64,000 nt of DNA from Clostridia bacterium (GTDB lineage Bacteria; Bacillota; Clostridia; Christensenellales; Aristaeellaceae), in contig JAFURI010000125.1 in the NCBI GenBank assembly GCA_017471885.1, positions 1 to 64,000 on the forward strand, given 5' to 3'. The notes beneath the pieces are model-generated. The model was not told where the DNA came from and made no database searches. It saw nothing but the letters and a program-made list of their open reading frames with translations. Every line of letters begins with the position of its first letter. Within the stretch, counting starts at the first letter, position 1. Below, piece after piece: positions 1 through 7,785 of the stretch. Position numbers and translations under genes: made by a program.

Positions 1-740
1 GCCAGACCTGTGTGATGAACATCTGGATCGGTGACGGCTTTAAGGATGTTCCCGCCGACCGCATGGGACCCAGAATGCGCTACAAGCAGTCTCTGGACGA
101 GATCCTGTCAGAGACCTTTGATTTTGACAAGGTCAAGCCCTGCGTGGAATCCAAGGTGTTCGGCATTGGCGTGGAAGCCTACACCGCCGGCAGCGCCGAG
201 TACTCTCTGGCCTACGCAGCCATGAATCCCGGCAAGTGCATTCCTCTGATGGACAACGGTCACTATCATCCCACCGAGGTCGTGTCCGATAAGATTCCCG
301 CCCTGCTGGCTTTCTTCCCCGAGCTGGCTCTGCATGTGACCCGTCCTATCCGCTGGGACTCCGATCATGTGGTGCTGCTGGATGACGAGACCAAGGAAAT
401 CTGCAAGGAGATCGTGCGCTGCGGTGGTCTGAATGGTCGTGTGCACATCGCACTGGACTATTTTGACGCCTCCATCAACCGCGTATCTGCGTGGGTCACC
501 GGCTTCCGCAATGCCCAGAAGGCTCTGCTGATGGGTCTGCTGACGCCCAATGAGGAGTTCAAGAGCCTGCAGGATAACGATCAGTTCACCGAGCTGATGG
601 TTCGTCAGGAGGAGCTTAAGACCATGCCCTTCGGCGAGGTCTGGAATGAATACTGCCGCCGTTGCGGCGCACCCGAGGACGGCCAGTGGTTCAAGCAGGT
701 GCAGCAGTACGAGCAGGACGTGCAGCTCAAGCGCGTGTAA
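1..740 (+). CDS. rhaA: L-rhamnose isomerase, C-terminal part (5' end outside window)
   Basis: Converts L-rhamnose to L-rhamnulose, the first step of rhamnose catabolism in the cytoplasm. The reading frame is open from base 3 to the TAA at 738-740, giving about 245 residues, which is the C-terminal 60% of a family that is usually about 420 residues. Family signatures visible are the ESKVFGIGVEAYTAGS stretch, GHYHPTEVVSDKI, RPIRWDSDHVVLLDD and LDYFDASINR; the Asp, His and Glu residues of these segments belong to the metal-binding active-site region. The gene is followed after 39 bases by rhaD, so the two are an operon. The internal ATG at 15 is not a real start, because conserved sequence continues upstream to the window edge. 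Confidence 0.95.
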   Translation, partial: QTCVMNIWIGDGFKDVPADRMGPRMRYKQSLDEILSETFDFDKVKPCVESKVFGIGVEAYTAGSAEYSLAYAAMNPGKCIPLMDNGHYHPTEVVSDKIPALLAFFPELALHVTRPIRWDSDHVVLLDDETKEICKEIVRCGGLNGRVHIALDYFDASINRVSAWVTGFRNAQKALLMGLLTPNEEFKSLQDNDQFTELMVRQEELKTMPFGEVWNEYCRRCGAPEDGQWFKQVQQYEQDVQLKRV

Positions 741-779
741 TCTCATCCTTTGTACGAGAAGATAAGGAGGAAACGTCCC

Positions 780-1604
780 ATGTCCATGACTGATATCTCC
801 ATCGTTAAGAAATATATCCGTATGTGCAACGACGGCTGGCTGCAGGGTTGGCACGAGCGCAACGGCGGCAATCTGACCTACCGCCTGACCAAGGAAGAAG
901 TGGCTGAAATGAAGCCCTACTTCGACGAGACGCCCCGTCCCTGGGTCAACATGGGCGTAACCGGCGAAAACCTGGCCGGCGAGTACTTCCTGTCCACCGG
1001 CAGCGGCAAGTTTTTCCGCAATGTGATTCTGGATCCCGAAGACAGCATCTGCGTGGTCGAGATCAACGAGAAGGGCGACAGCTACCGTATCGTGTGGGGT
1101 CTGGTCAACGGCGGCCGTCCCACCAGCGAGTTCCCCAGCCACTTCATGAATCATTCTGTGCGCGTGGCCGCCACCGACGGCGCCTGCCGCGTAATCTATC
1201 ATGCCCATCCTGCCAACATCATCGCCATGACTTTTGTGCTGCCTCTGACGGACCGTGATTTCTCCCGCGCGCTGTGGAAGGCTGCCACCGAGTGCCCTGT
1301 GGTGTTCCCTGACGGCGTGGGCGTGGTGCCGTGGATGGTTCCCGGCGGCGCTGATATCGCTCTGGCCACCTGCGAGAAGATGAAGTCCTACGACGCCGCT
1401 GTGTGGGCGCATCACGGCCTGTTTGCATCCGGCCCCGACTTCGACATCACCTTTGGCCTGATGCACACCATCGAGAAGGCCGCTGAAATCTGGGTGCTGG
1501 CCAAGTCCACCGGTCTGCCCGAGCTGCAGACCATTCAGGATGACGAGCTGCGCGCCATCGCCCGCGATTTTAAGGTCAACCTGCGCGAGGAGTTCCTCGA
1601 CTGA
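780..1604 (+). CDS. rhaD: Rhamnulose-1-phosphate aldolase
   Basis: Cleaves L-rhamnulose 1-phosphate to dihydroxyacetone phosphate and L-lactaldehyde, a class II (zinc) aldolase step. The protein is 274 residues, the usual size. It shows an early N-G-G-N-L-T-Y-R segment, a P-T-S-E-F-P-S-H segment with the catalytic Glu, the Y-H-A-H-P zinc-ligand motif, and a later W-A-H-H-G-L third zinc-ligand motif typical of class II aldolases. The ATG at 780 is preceded by a strong AAGGAGG about 10 bases upstream. It lies directly downstream of rhaA and upstream of a terminator, so it ends the rhamnose operon; the kinase and transporter would be expected before the window. Confidence 0.95.
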   Translation: MSMTDISIVKKYIRMCNDGWLQGWHERNGGNLTYRLTKEEVAEMKPYFDETPRPWVNMGVTGENLAGEYFLSTGSGKFFRNVILDPEDSICVVEINEKGDSYRIVWGLVNGGRPTSEFPSHFMNHSVRVAATDGACRVIYHAHPANIIAMTFVLPLTDRDFSRALWKAATECPVVFPDGVGVVPWMVPGGADIALATCEKMKSYDAAVWAHHGLFASGPDFDITFGLMHTIEKAAEIWVLAKSTGLPELQTIQDDELRAIARDFKVNLREEFLD

Positions 1605-1615
1605 CATTTAACCAT

Positions 1616-1648
1616 GAGCCCGCATCTGTAAAGGTGCGGGCTCTTTTT
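1616..1648 (+). terminator. Rho-independent terminator of the rhamnose operon
   Basis: A perfect 9-bp stem GAGCCCGCA/TGCGGGCTC is followed by five T residues, 11 bases after the rhaD stop. Confidence 0.9.
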
Positions 1649-1708
1649 GCAGGGTTTAGGTACGAGCGCGGCGAAACACTACAACAGAAAAAAACGGAGG
1701 ATATGCTT

Positions 1709-2224
1709 ATGAAGGATTTCCTGACGCTGGCTGCGCAGCGCTATTCTGTGCGCAAGTTTACCGGAGAACCTGTCTCCGACGAACATCTGTCCCTGATCCT
1801 CAAGGCTGGGCATCTGGCGCCTACAGCCTGTAATAATCAGCCCCAGAAGCTGCTTGTAATCCGCAGCCGTGAGGCGCTGGATAAGCTCTATCTGTGCACC
1901 CGCTGCCATTTCAACTGTCCTACAGCGATCATTATCTGCAACGACAGCACCCGGTCCTGGACCCGCAAGACCGACGGCAAATCCAGCGGAGACGTGGATA
2001 CAAGCATCGTGACCACCCACATGATGATGGAAGCGGCTGATCTGGGCGTGGGAACATGCTGGCTGATGCTTTTTAAGCCCGACGTAGTTCGTGCGGAGTT
2101 CAATCTGCCGGATCATCTGGAACCGGTTTCCATCCTCGTAATGGGCTATCCCGCAGAGGATGCAGAGGTCAATCCGCTGCATAATCAGTTCCGTCCCGAA
2201 GAAGATATTGTGACCTATCTGTAA
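1709..2224 (+). CDS. Nitroreductase family protein
   Basis: A 171-residue FMN-dependent oxidoreductase of the nitroreductase fold, substrate unknown. The N-terminal R-Y-S-V-R-K-F motif and the following H-L-A-P-T-A-C-N-N-Q-P-Q segment are the FMN phosphate and ring binding regions; a later G-V-G-T-C-W segment and the closing G-Y-P-A-E-D are also family signatures. A C-T-R-C-H-F-N-C-P segment in the middle is cysteine rich but lacks full ferredoxin spacing. The start at 1709 is chosen over the in-frame ATG at 1703 because CGGAGG at 1695 sits 8 bases from 1709 but only 2 bases from 1703. The gene appears monocistronic between two hairpins. Confidence 0.85.
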   Translation: MKDFLTLAAQRYSVRKFTGEPVSDEHLSLILKAGHLAPTACNNQPQKLLVIRSREALDKLYLCTRCHFNCPTAIIICNDSTRSWTRKTDGKSSGDVDTSIVTTHMMMEAADLGVGTCWLMLFKPDVVRAEFNLPDHLEPVSILVMGYPAEDAEVNPLHNQFRPEEDIVTYL

Positions 2225-2230
2225 CATAGT

Positions 2231-2257
2231 CCCCGCAGTCTCAGGCTGTGGGGATTC
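2231..2257 (+). terminator. Probable weak terminator after the nitroreductase gene
   Basis: CCCCGCAG pairs with CTGTGGGG (one G-U pair) across a 7-base loop, followed by ATTCTTC, a poor U-tract. Confidence 0.45.
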
Positions 2258-2279
2258 TTCAACGAAACTTGATGCTGGG

Positions 2280-2311
2280 TTGACGGCAGTTTGATTTCGT
2301 CAGCGTATAAT
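2280..2311 (+). promoter_or_regulatory. Possible sigma-A promoter for the CmpB-like gene
   Basis: A perfect TATAAT lies at 2306-2311. The nearest good -35, TTGACG at 2280, is 20 bases away, longer than optimal, so only the -10 is convincing. Confidence 0.4.
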
Positions 2312-2344
2312 GAAGCTGCAGAAAAACGCAAAGGAGTGTGCTTC

Positions 2345-3310
2345 ATGAAGGATTACGCAAGTTTGACGAACAAGGCAGAGGAAACCCTGCAGTTGGTCAA
2401 AGACCAGGAGAAAGCGCTTGGCAGCGTATATGACAAGCTTGCAAAGAGTGAAAAACAGATTCCCGATGATCTCCGGCATGATATTGACGAGAAGCTTTCA
2501 TCGCTGAAGCAGACTTCCATCCTGATGAAGGACAGTCTGCAGCGCGTACGGCGCATGGAAGACGAGCTTTCCGCCCGCTTGATGGACGGACGTAAAAGCG
2601 TGGAGCGGAAGTGGTATCTGCCGAATCCGCCCTCCAACGGTTCCATCGACCTGCTTGAACAGGAGTCGCAGCATTTTGCAAGAGGGCTGAATCTTTATAA
2701 ACTTATCTTAATTCTTGTGATCGGCAGCTTTGCAGGCGTGGTGGTTGAGCTTATCTGGTGTTACCTGAATCACGGGTATTTCGAAAGTCGGAACGGACTT
2801 GTGTACGGGCCCTTCAACCTGCTTTACGGCGTGGGTGCGGCCGCGCTTTCCGTGGCGCTGTATCGCTTTCGCAACCGCGGCAGGTGGCTGTCCTTTGCGG
2901 GCGGCATGCTCATCGGCAGCGTGGTAGAATATCTGTGTTCCTGGTGGATGGAGGCTGCCTTCGGGTCGAAATCGTGGGATTACAGCGCGCATCCTTTTAA
3001 TCTGAACGGACGTATCTGCCTGCTGTACTCCGTCTTCTGGGGGCTCCTTGGCGTTATCTGGATCAAGGATATTTATCCGCGCATGGCAAAGTGGATCATG
3101 AAGCTCCCAGATCGTTTCGGGCGGATTCTGACGTGGTCGCTGGCCTTGTTCATGCTGATCAACTGCCTTGTTTCCGGCGCTGCGGTATTGCGCTGGTCGG
3201 AAAGAAAGCGTTCTGTCCCGGCTGACAATCAAGTAAGAATCATTCTCGATCAGAGCTTTCCAGATGAAAGGATGGAGCGAATCTACGCCAATATGGAGTT
3301 TTTCGAGTAA
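2345..3310 (+). CDS. CmpB-like multi-pass membrane protein with N-terminal coiled coil
   Basis: A 321-residue protein. Residues 1-115 are charged and helical and look like a coiled coil (Glu/Lys/Leu rich), followed by about five hydrophobic segments. The membrane part carries motifs of the family annotated as putative ABC-transporter permease CmpB: V-Y-G-P-F-N-L-L-Y-G-V-G and, later, W-D-Y-S-A-H-P-F-N-L-N-G-R-I-C-L. The function of this family is not established, and no ATPase gene is adjacent, so transporter activity is only an annotation convention. The start at 2345 follows AAGGAG at 2331 by 8 bases. The next gene, a GtrA flippase, has its own promoter, so an operon is uncertain. Confidence 0.75.
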   Translation: MKDYASLTNKAEETLQLVKDQEKALGSVYDKLAKSEKQIPDDLRHDIDEKLSSLKQTSILMKDSLQRVRRMEDELSARLMDGRKSVERKWYLPNPPSNGSIDLLEQESQHFARGLNLYKLILILVIGSFAGVVVELIWCYLNHGYFESRNGLVYGPFNLLYGVGAAALSVALYRFRNRGRWLSFAGGMLIGSVVEYLCSWWMEAAFGSKSWDYSAHPFNLNGRICLLYSVFWGLLGVIWIKDIYPRMAKWIMKLPDRFGRILTWSLALFMLINCLVSGAAVLRWSERKRSVPADNQVRIILDQSFPDERMERIYANMEFFE

Positions 3311-3322
3311 CATCCCTGCTGC

Positions 3323-3351
3323 TTGCATCTGCTTCTGCATTATGATAAAAT
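3323..3351 (+). promoter_or_regulatory. Sigma-A promoter for the GtrA gene
   Basis: TTGCAT at 3323-3328, a 17-base spacer, and TAAAAT at 3346-3351, 22 bases before the start codon. Confidence 0.6.
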
Positions 3352-3373
3352 ACCTGTGTTCAGGAGGGATTGC

Positions 3374-3832
3374 ATGAAGGAACAATTATCAGCGCTTCAT
3401 AAAAAGCTTGAAGGCAGCCGTCTGGCGCCGCTTGTACAGTTTGTAAAGTTCGGTATGGTAGGCGTGATGAATACGCTGATATCCTATGTGGTGGAGATGA
3501 CGGGCTATTATCTTCTGTTTGTCTCCATGACAAACGAGCAGTGTAAGGTTGTCATCGTCAGCGCGCTTTCCTTCCTGATCAGCGTAACAAACGCCTACTA
3601 TTGGAACAACCGTTTTGTGTTCAAGGGAGAGCGCGTCGGATTGAAGCAGCATCTGCAGGCGTATGTCAGGACTGCCGCCTGTTATGCGCTAACCGGCCTG
3701 ATTCTGGCTCCTGCCATGAAGGTGTGGCTGGTCAATGTCGGAGTCGCGTTCTGGATTGCGAGCCTGTCAACGCTGGTGCTGACCATTCCGCTGAATTTTA
3801 TCATGAACAAATTCTGGGCATTCCGGAAGTAA
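3374..3832 (+). CDS. GtrA family membrane protein (polyprenyl-linked sugar flippase type)
   Basis: A 152-residue protein with four hydrophobic segments and the GtrA hallmarks F-V-K-F-G-M-V-G near residue 25, N-A-Y-Y-W-N-N-R-F-V-F in the middle, and the C-terminal I-P-L-N-F-I-M-N-K-F-W-A-F. GtrA proteins are thought to move polyprenyl-phosphate sugars across the membrane for surface glycan decoration. The start at 3374 is set by CAGGAGGG at 3361. No glycosyltransferase is adjacent here; a GtrB-like glycosyltransferase lies far away at 57.2-58.2 kb and could be a partner, but that is inference. Confidence 0.85.
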   Translation: MKEQLSALHKKLEGSRLAPLVQFVKFGMVGVMNTLISYVVEMTGYYLLFVSMTNEQCKVVIVSALSFLISVTNAYYWNNRFVFKGERVGLKQHLQAYVRTAACYALTGLILAPAMKVWLVNVGVAFWIASLSTLVLTIPLNFIMNKFWAFRK

Positions 3833-3867
3833 AAAAAACGAGACGTGCTGTACGTCTCGTTTTTTTC
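3833..3867. terminator. Bidirectional terminator between GtrA and rfbD genes
   Basis: An A7 run, stem ACGAGACGT/ACGTCTCGT and a T7 run; it serves both convergent genes. Confidence 0.9.
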
Positions 3868-3872
3868 TGACC

Positions 3873-4787
3873 TTATTGATTGATTTCCTTCAGGTAGCGT
3901 TTCAGCGCATCCTGCCAGGAGGGGAGCGGCTTGAAGTCGTTCTCTGTCAGCTTGGATTTATCCAGCCTGCTGTTGAAGGGGCGAGCCGCCTTCGAAACGC
4001 CGTATTCCGCCGTAGTTACGGGGATAACGTTCATTTCAACGCCGGCCTGACGGAAAATCTCACACGCAAAATCATACCAGGAGATATATCCGCCCTCGTT
4101 GGTAGCATGATAATACCCGTACCTGTCGGTTTCAATCATATCTACCAGCAGCCGCGCCAGATCCAGCGTATAGGTGGGCGTGCCGATCTGATCGTTCACT
4201 ACCCGCAGGGTATCAAAGCGCTGGCTAAGCCCCAGCATGGTCTTGACAAAGTTCTTGCCATTGAGGCCGAACACCCAGGCAATACGGACAATGAAGTACT
4301 TCTCCAGCATGCTGCTGACGGCAAGCTCACCTTCCAGCTTGGTCTGCCCATAAACGGAGAGGGGAGCATATTCCTTACAGTCAGGCTGCCAGGGTTCTTC
4401 GCCCTGACCGTTGAAAACGTAGTCAGTGCTGATATACATCATCTTGCAGCCGAGAAGCTTACAGGCGCGGGCGATGGATTCCGTGCCTCCGGCGTTGATG
4501 GCGCGCACCTTCGCCTGCTTATCCTCATCTTCTGCCAGATCCACAGCCGTCCATGCGGCGCAGTGGATCACTGCGTCGGGCCTGATAGCCTGAAGCGTAC
4601 GTGCAACGGCATCGTCGTCCGTAATGTCAAGGGAAACGTAAGGAGCCGTAGCTGCATAGGACTCATCGGCAATACCGCTGTAGCAGGGCGCAATATCGCT
4701 GCCTACGCCTTCATGGCCGCGGAGGGCAAGCTCGTTCATCACGTCATGGCCCAGCTGTCCCGCAACGCCGGTTACAAAAATCTTCAT
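3873..4787 (-). CDS. rfbD: dTDP-4-dehydrorhamnose reductase
   Basis: Reduces dTDP-4-dehydro-L-rhamnose to dTDP-L-rhamnose with NAD(P)H, the last step of activated rhamnose synthesis for cell-surface glycans. The 304-residue protein starts with the Rossmann motif V-T-G-V-A-G-Q-L-G, contains H-C-A-A-W-T-A-V-D, the catalytic S-T-D-Y-V-F-N-G and Y-G-Q-T-K-L-E-G-E (Tyr/Lys pair), and ends with the substrate-binding R-P-F-N-S-R-L-D-K-S-K-L. The ATG at 4787 has AAGGAG about 10 bases upstream; a longer in-frame extension to 4814 begins without a ribosome site. The other rfb genes are not in the window. Confidence 0.92.
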   Translation of the reverse strand: MKIFVTGVAGQLGHDVMNELALRGHEGVGSDIAPCYSGIADESYAATAPYVSLDITDDDAVARTLQAIRPDAVIHCAAWTAVDLAEDEDKQAKVRAINAGGTESIARACKLLGCKMMYISTDYVFNGQGEEPWQPDCKEYAPLSVYGQTKLEGELAVSSMLEKYFIVRIAWVFGLNGKNFVKTMLGLSQRFDTLRVVNDQIGTPTYTLDLARLLVDMIETDRYGYYHATNEGGYISWYDFACEIFRQAGVEMNVIPVTTAEYGVSKAARPFNSRLDKSKLTENDFKPLPSWQDALKRYLKEINQ

Positions 4788-4823
4788 AAAGGATAAACTC
4801 CTTTTCTTCAGCATGTTTACTGT

Positions 4824-4852
4824 ATTATATCACGGGGACATTTTACCGTCAA
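4824..4852 (-). promoter_or_regulatory. Sigma-A promoter of rfbD
   Basis: On the minus strand TTGACG (4852-4847), a 17-base spacer and TATAAT (4829-4824). Confidence 0.85.
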
Positions 4853-4887
4853 GAAAGGCAGAGACGCAGCGGACGACAGAATTCTGC

Positions 4888-4916
4888 TTGACGAAGCCGG
4901 GCGCTTCTTTTATACT
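4888..4916 (+). promoter_or_regulatory. Sigma-A promoter of the TetR-family regulator
   Basis: TTGACG at 4888-4893, 17-base spacer, TATACT at 4911-4916; it lies back-to-back with the rfbD promoter, 35 bases away. Confidence 0.8.
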
Positions 4917-4945
4917 AATATTATTCTGAATTTGAGGTGAGACGG

Positions 4946-5647
4946 GTGCGCAAGGGCGATGAAAAGAAGCAGGAGATGCTGGCGGTGGCCGAGCGCCTGT
5001 TCTGCCTGAAGGGGTATGAAGCGACCAGCGTGCAGGACATTCTGGACGTGCTTCATATCAGCAAAGGCGGATTCTATCATCATTTTGCCAGCAAGGAGGT
5101 TGTGCTGGAATGCCTGTTTACCCGACGCGCTGAAAACGCTCTGCGGGAAACGGAGGAGCTTCTGGAAGCCATGGTAAATCCGCTGCAGCGGCTGAATACA
5201 GCGCTCAAAATGTTCCTTCCTCTGCGCAGGGAGGATAAAGCCTTCATGGCAATGCTGCTTCCGCTGATCGAGCGTCAGGAGGGCCGCTCCATGCGCCTGT
5301 GCTTTCAGGAGTCGCTGGAGGAGGCGTTTTTGCCGCTGATGGAGCGTGAGATTGATCTTGCCATGCAGGCGGAGGTTATTATGCCGCCTGTGCATGATTG
5401 CGCGCATCTGCTCTTGCACCTGCTGAGTAAATGCTGGCAGGATGCAGCCATGCATCTGTTGGACAGCGCACGAAAAAACCAGGAGCACAGTCCTGCCGCG
5501 CTCCTGGGGATTCTGGAGCAGTACCGCAGAACTGTGGAGGTTCTTCTGGATGCTCCCTATGGAAGTGTCAATTTTGCCGATCTGAAGGAGTGGGACGCGC
5601 TTTCCGAGGTGCTGATGCGCCGAATGATGCTCCCCATGCAGGGCTGA
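4946..5647 (+). CDS. TetR/AcrR family transcriptional regulator
   Basis: A 233-residue one-component repressor. The N-terminal helix-turn-helix is clear: A-E-R-L-F-C-L-K-G-Y-E-A-T-S-V-Q-D-I-L followed by I-S-K-G-G-F-Y-H-H-F-A-S-K-E, the recognition helix of the family. The remaining 180 residues form the helical ligand-binding and dimer domain, which does not reveal the ligand. The GTG at 4946 is preferred because GAGGTG at 4934 is correctly spaced; a GTG at 4937 would overlap that site. The gene ends with no gap against the stop of the convergent YgiQ gene, and no terminator separates them. Confidence 0.85.
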   Translation: MRKGDEKKQEMLAVAERLFCLKGYEATSVQDILDVLHISKGGFYHHFASKEVVLECLFTRRAENALRETEELLEAMVNPLQRLNTALKMFLPLRREDKAFMAMLLPLIERQEGRSMRLCFQESLEEAFLPLMEREIDLAMQAEVIMPPVHDCAHLLLHLLSKCWQDAAMHLLDSARKNQEHSPAALLGILEQYRRTVEVLLDAPYGSVNFADLKEWDALSEVLMRRMMLPMQG

Positions 5648-7624
5648 TCACTTTTTCTTCGACTTCGGCTTTGCCCACTTTGGAGACCGCTTGAAAGGCT
5701 TGGACGCAGGCTTTTCAGCGGTCTTTTTTTCTGCCGTACGACTCTTGCTGCGGCGTTCTGCGGTGAATTTGCCGTCGCGTGAATTTTCGCCGCGCTGGCT
5801 GCGCCGTTCCTCAAAACGCTGGCGTGCGTTCCCTTCACCGGGCGGTACAAGGCAGTTCTTGCCGTAGCCGATCAGATCTTCACGACCGGCCAGGCGAAGG
5901 GCCTTGCGTACAAGGGGCTGATTCTTTGGCAGACGGTACTGGAGCAGCACGCGCTGCATCACCTTGTCCTCGGGAGAACGCGCCACAAAAACCTGCTTCA
6001 TGGTGCGGGGATCCAGACCGGTGTAGAACATGCAGGTGGACAAGGTGCCGGGCGTGGGATAGAAATCCTGTACCTGCTCCGGGTAGAAGCCGATGTCCCG
6101 CAGATAGCAGGCCAGATCAATGGCGGCATGCAGATCGCTGCCCGGATGACTGCTCATAAGATAGGGGACAAGGTATTGCTTTTTGCCAAGACGCTGGTTG
6201 ATATCCTTGTATCGCGCACAGAACGCATCGTAAACGTCGCGCCCCGGCTTTCCCATACGGTCCAGCACATAAGGACACACATGCTCCGGAGCTACCTTCA
6301 GCTGTCCGGACACATGATGCTCGCACAGCTCCTTCAGGAAGGTGCTGTCCTTGTCTGCCATGATGTAATCATACCGAAGGCCAGAACGGATAAAGACCTT
6401 TTTGATTTTCGGAATTTCGCGGATCTGGCGCAGGATATCCAGAAGCTCCTTGTGGGAGACGTCCAGATTCTTGCAGGGGCTGGGATAAAGACACTGACGG
6501 TTTTTACAGGTACCGTACTTCAGCTGCTTCTGACAGGAGGGTGCTCGGAAATTGGCCGTAGGGCCGCCCACGTCATGGATATAGCCCTTGAAGCCGGGGA
6601 GTGTGGTCAGCAGCTTCGCTTCCTCCACGATGGACTCCGGGCTTCTGGACTGGATGATTCTGCCCTGATGGAACGTAATGGAGCAGAAGCTGCAGGAGCC
6701 GAAGCAGCCGCGGGTGGAGGCGATGGAAAACTCCACTTCCTGCAGCGCAGGCACGCCGCCTGCCTCGTCGTACATGGGATGCCAGCGGCGGGTGTAGGGG
6801 AGTGCATATACGGCGTCCAGCGCCTCGCGTGAAAGAGGCAGGGCAGGCTCATTCTGGATCAGATAACGGTCGGTATCCTGCTGCTGGCACATACGCTTGC
6901 CGCGGATCGCGTCCTGCTCCTCGTACTGCTTGAGGAAGGCTTCGGCGTAGGTGCGCTTGTCAGCACAGACAGCCTCATGAGATGGAAGCTGAATGCAGGA
7001 AGGATCAGCCGCCTTGTTCATATAGCAGATGCCGCGGATTTTGGGTAGCTCCGCAGGATTCATACCGTCTGCCAGCCAGTTGGCGCACTCAATGATGGAT
7101 TTTTCGCCCATGCCGAACATCAGCAGCGTAGCGCCGGAATCCACCAGAATAGATCGGCGTACCTTATCCTCCCAGTAGTCGTAATGGGAGAAGCGGCGAA
7201 GGCTCGCTTCCACACCGCCGATCAGAATCGGCACGTCCTTATAGGCCTGACGGATCTTGTTGCAGTAGACGATCGTTGCATGATCAGGCCGCATACCGGC
7301 CTTACCGCCCGGCGCATAGGCATCCTCATGACGGCGCTTCTTGGCTACGGTATAGTGATTGACCATGCTGTCGATCACGCCAGCCGTAACAAGAAAACCA
7401 AGCCTGGGACGGCCGAATTTTCGGAATTCATTGATGTTGTTCCATTCGGGCAGGCAAAGCATGGCTACCCTGTAGCCTGCGTTTTCAAGAATTCTGCTGA
7501 TGATAGCATGTCCGAAAGACGGATGATCCACATATGCGTCGCCGCACACGTACACAAAGTCCGGCGTATCCCATCCGCGCTCCTGAACCTCTTCCATGGT
7601 TACCGGAAGAAAACGGTTGTTCAT
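5648..7624 (-). CDS. YgiQ family radical SAM protein (UPF0313)
   Basis: A 658-residue radical SAM protein of the YgiQ family, reaction unknown. The signature S-T-R-G-C-F-G-S-C-S-F-C carries the CxxxCxxC [4Fe-4S] triad, near residue 310 of the predicted protein. Other conserved family blocks are the N-terminal D-F-V-Y-V-C-G-D-A-Y-V-D-H-P-S-F-G-H, I-L-I-G-G-V-E-A-S-L-R-R-F-S-H-Y-D and G-Y-I-H-D-V-G-G-P-T-A-N-F-R. The last 60 residues are a low-complexity basic tail rich in Arg, Lys and Ser, possibly RNA- or ribosome-binding (inference). The ATG at 7624 is chosen over 7630 because GGAGGT abuts the latter. Confidence 0.9.
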   Translation of the reverse strand: MNNRFLPVTMEEVQERGWDTPDFVYVCGDAYVDHPSFGHAIISRILENAGYRVAMLCLPEWNNINEFRKFGRPRLGFLVTAGVIDSMVNHYTVAKKRRHEDAYAPGGKAGMRPDHATIVYCNKIRQAYKDVPILIGGVEASLRRFSHYDYWEDKVRRSILVDSGATLLMFGMGEKSIIECANWLADGMNPAELPKIRGICYMNKAADPSCIQLPSHEAVCADKRTYAEAFLKQYEEQDAIRGKRMCQQQDTDRYLIQNEPALPLSREALDAVYALPYTRRWHPMYDEAGGVPALQEVEFSIASTRGCFGSCSFCSITFHQGRIIQSRSPESIVEEAKLLTTLPGFKGYIHDVGGPTANFRAPSCQKQLKYGTCKNRQCLYPSPCKNLDVSHKELLDILRQIREIPKIKKVFIRSGLRYDYIMADKDSTFLKELCEHHVSGQLKVAPEHVCPYVLDRMGKPGRDVYDAFCARYKDINQRLGKKQYLVPYLMSSHPGSDLHAAIDLACYLRDIGFYPEQVQDFYPTPGTLSTCMFYTGLDPRTMKQVFVARSPEDKVMQRVLLQYRLPKNQPLVRKALRLAGREDLIGYGKNCLVPPGEGNARQRFEERRSQRGENSRDGKFTAERRSKSRTAEKKTAEKPASKPFKRSPKWAKPKSKKK

Positions 7625-7652
7625 GTCCATACCTCCATCTTCTATCGACAAT

Positions 7653-7681
7653 ATTGTAGAAGATACCGGTCGGGATGTCAA
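7653..7681 (-). promoter_or_regulatory. Sigma-A promoter of the YgiQ gene
   Basis: Consensus TTGACA (7681-7676), 17-base spacer, TACAAT (7658-7653) on the minus strand. Confidence 0.85.
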
Positions 7682-7714
7682 GGGAGAAGCCTTCCAAAGA
7701 GCGCGGCGAACTAC

Positions 7715-7743
7715 TGTACAAAACCCTGAAACTGTTGTATAAT
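7715..7743 (+). promoter_or_regulatory. Sigma-A promoter of deoD
   Basis: TGTACA at 7715-7720, 17-base spacer and a perfect TATAAT at 7738-7743. Confidence 0.7.
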
Positions 7744-7785
7744 CAAAATGAACTATAATACGGTTTTGCAGAAAGGAGATTTCTC

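Noticed and set aside
108..1607. A 499-codon open frame antisense to rhaA and rhaD, and similar long antisense frames elsewhere (for example opposite cysS, pcrA and ligA).
   Set aside because: They mirror the codon bias of the real genes, have no ribosome sites or family motifs, and the sense strand encodes recognised proteins.
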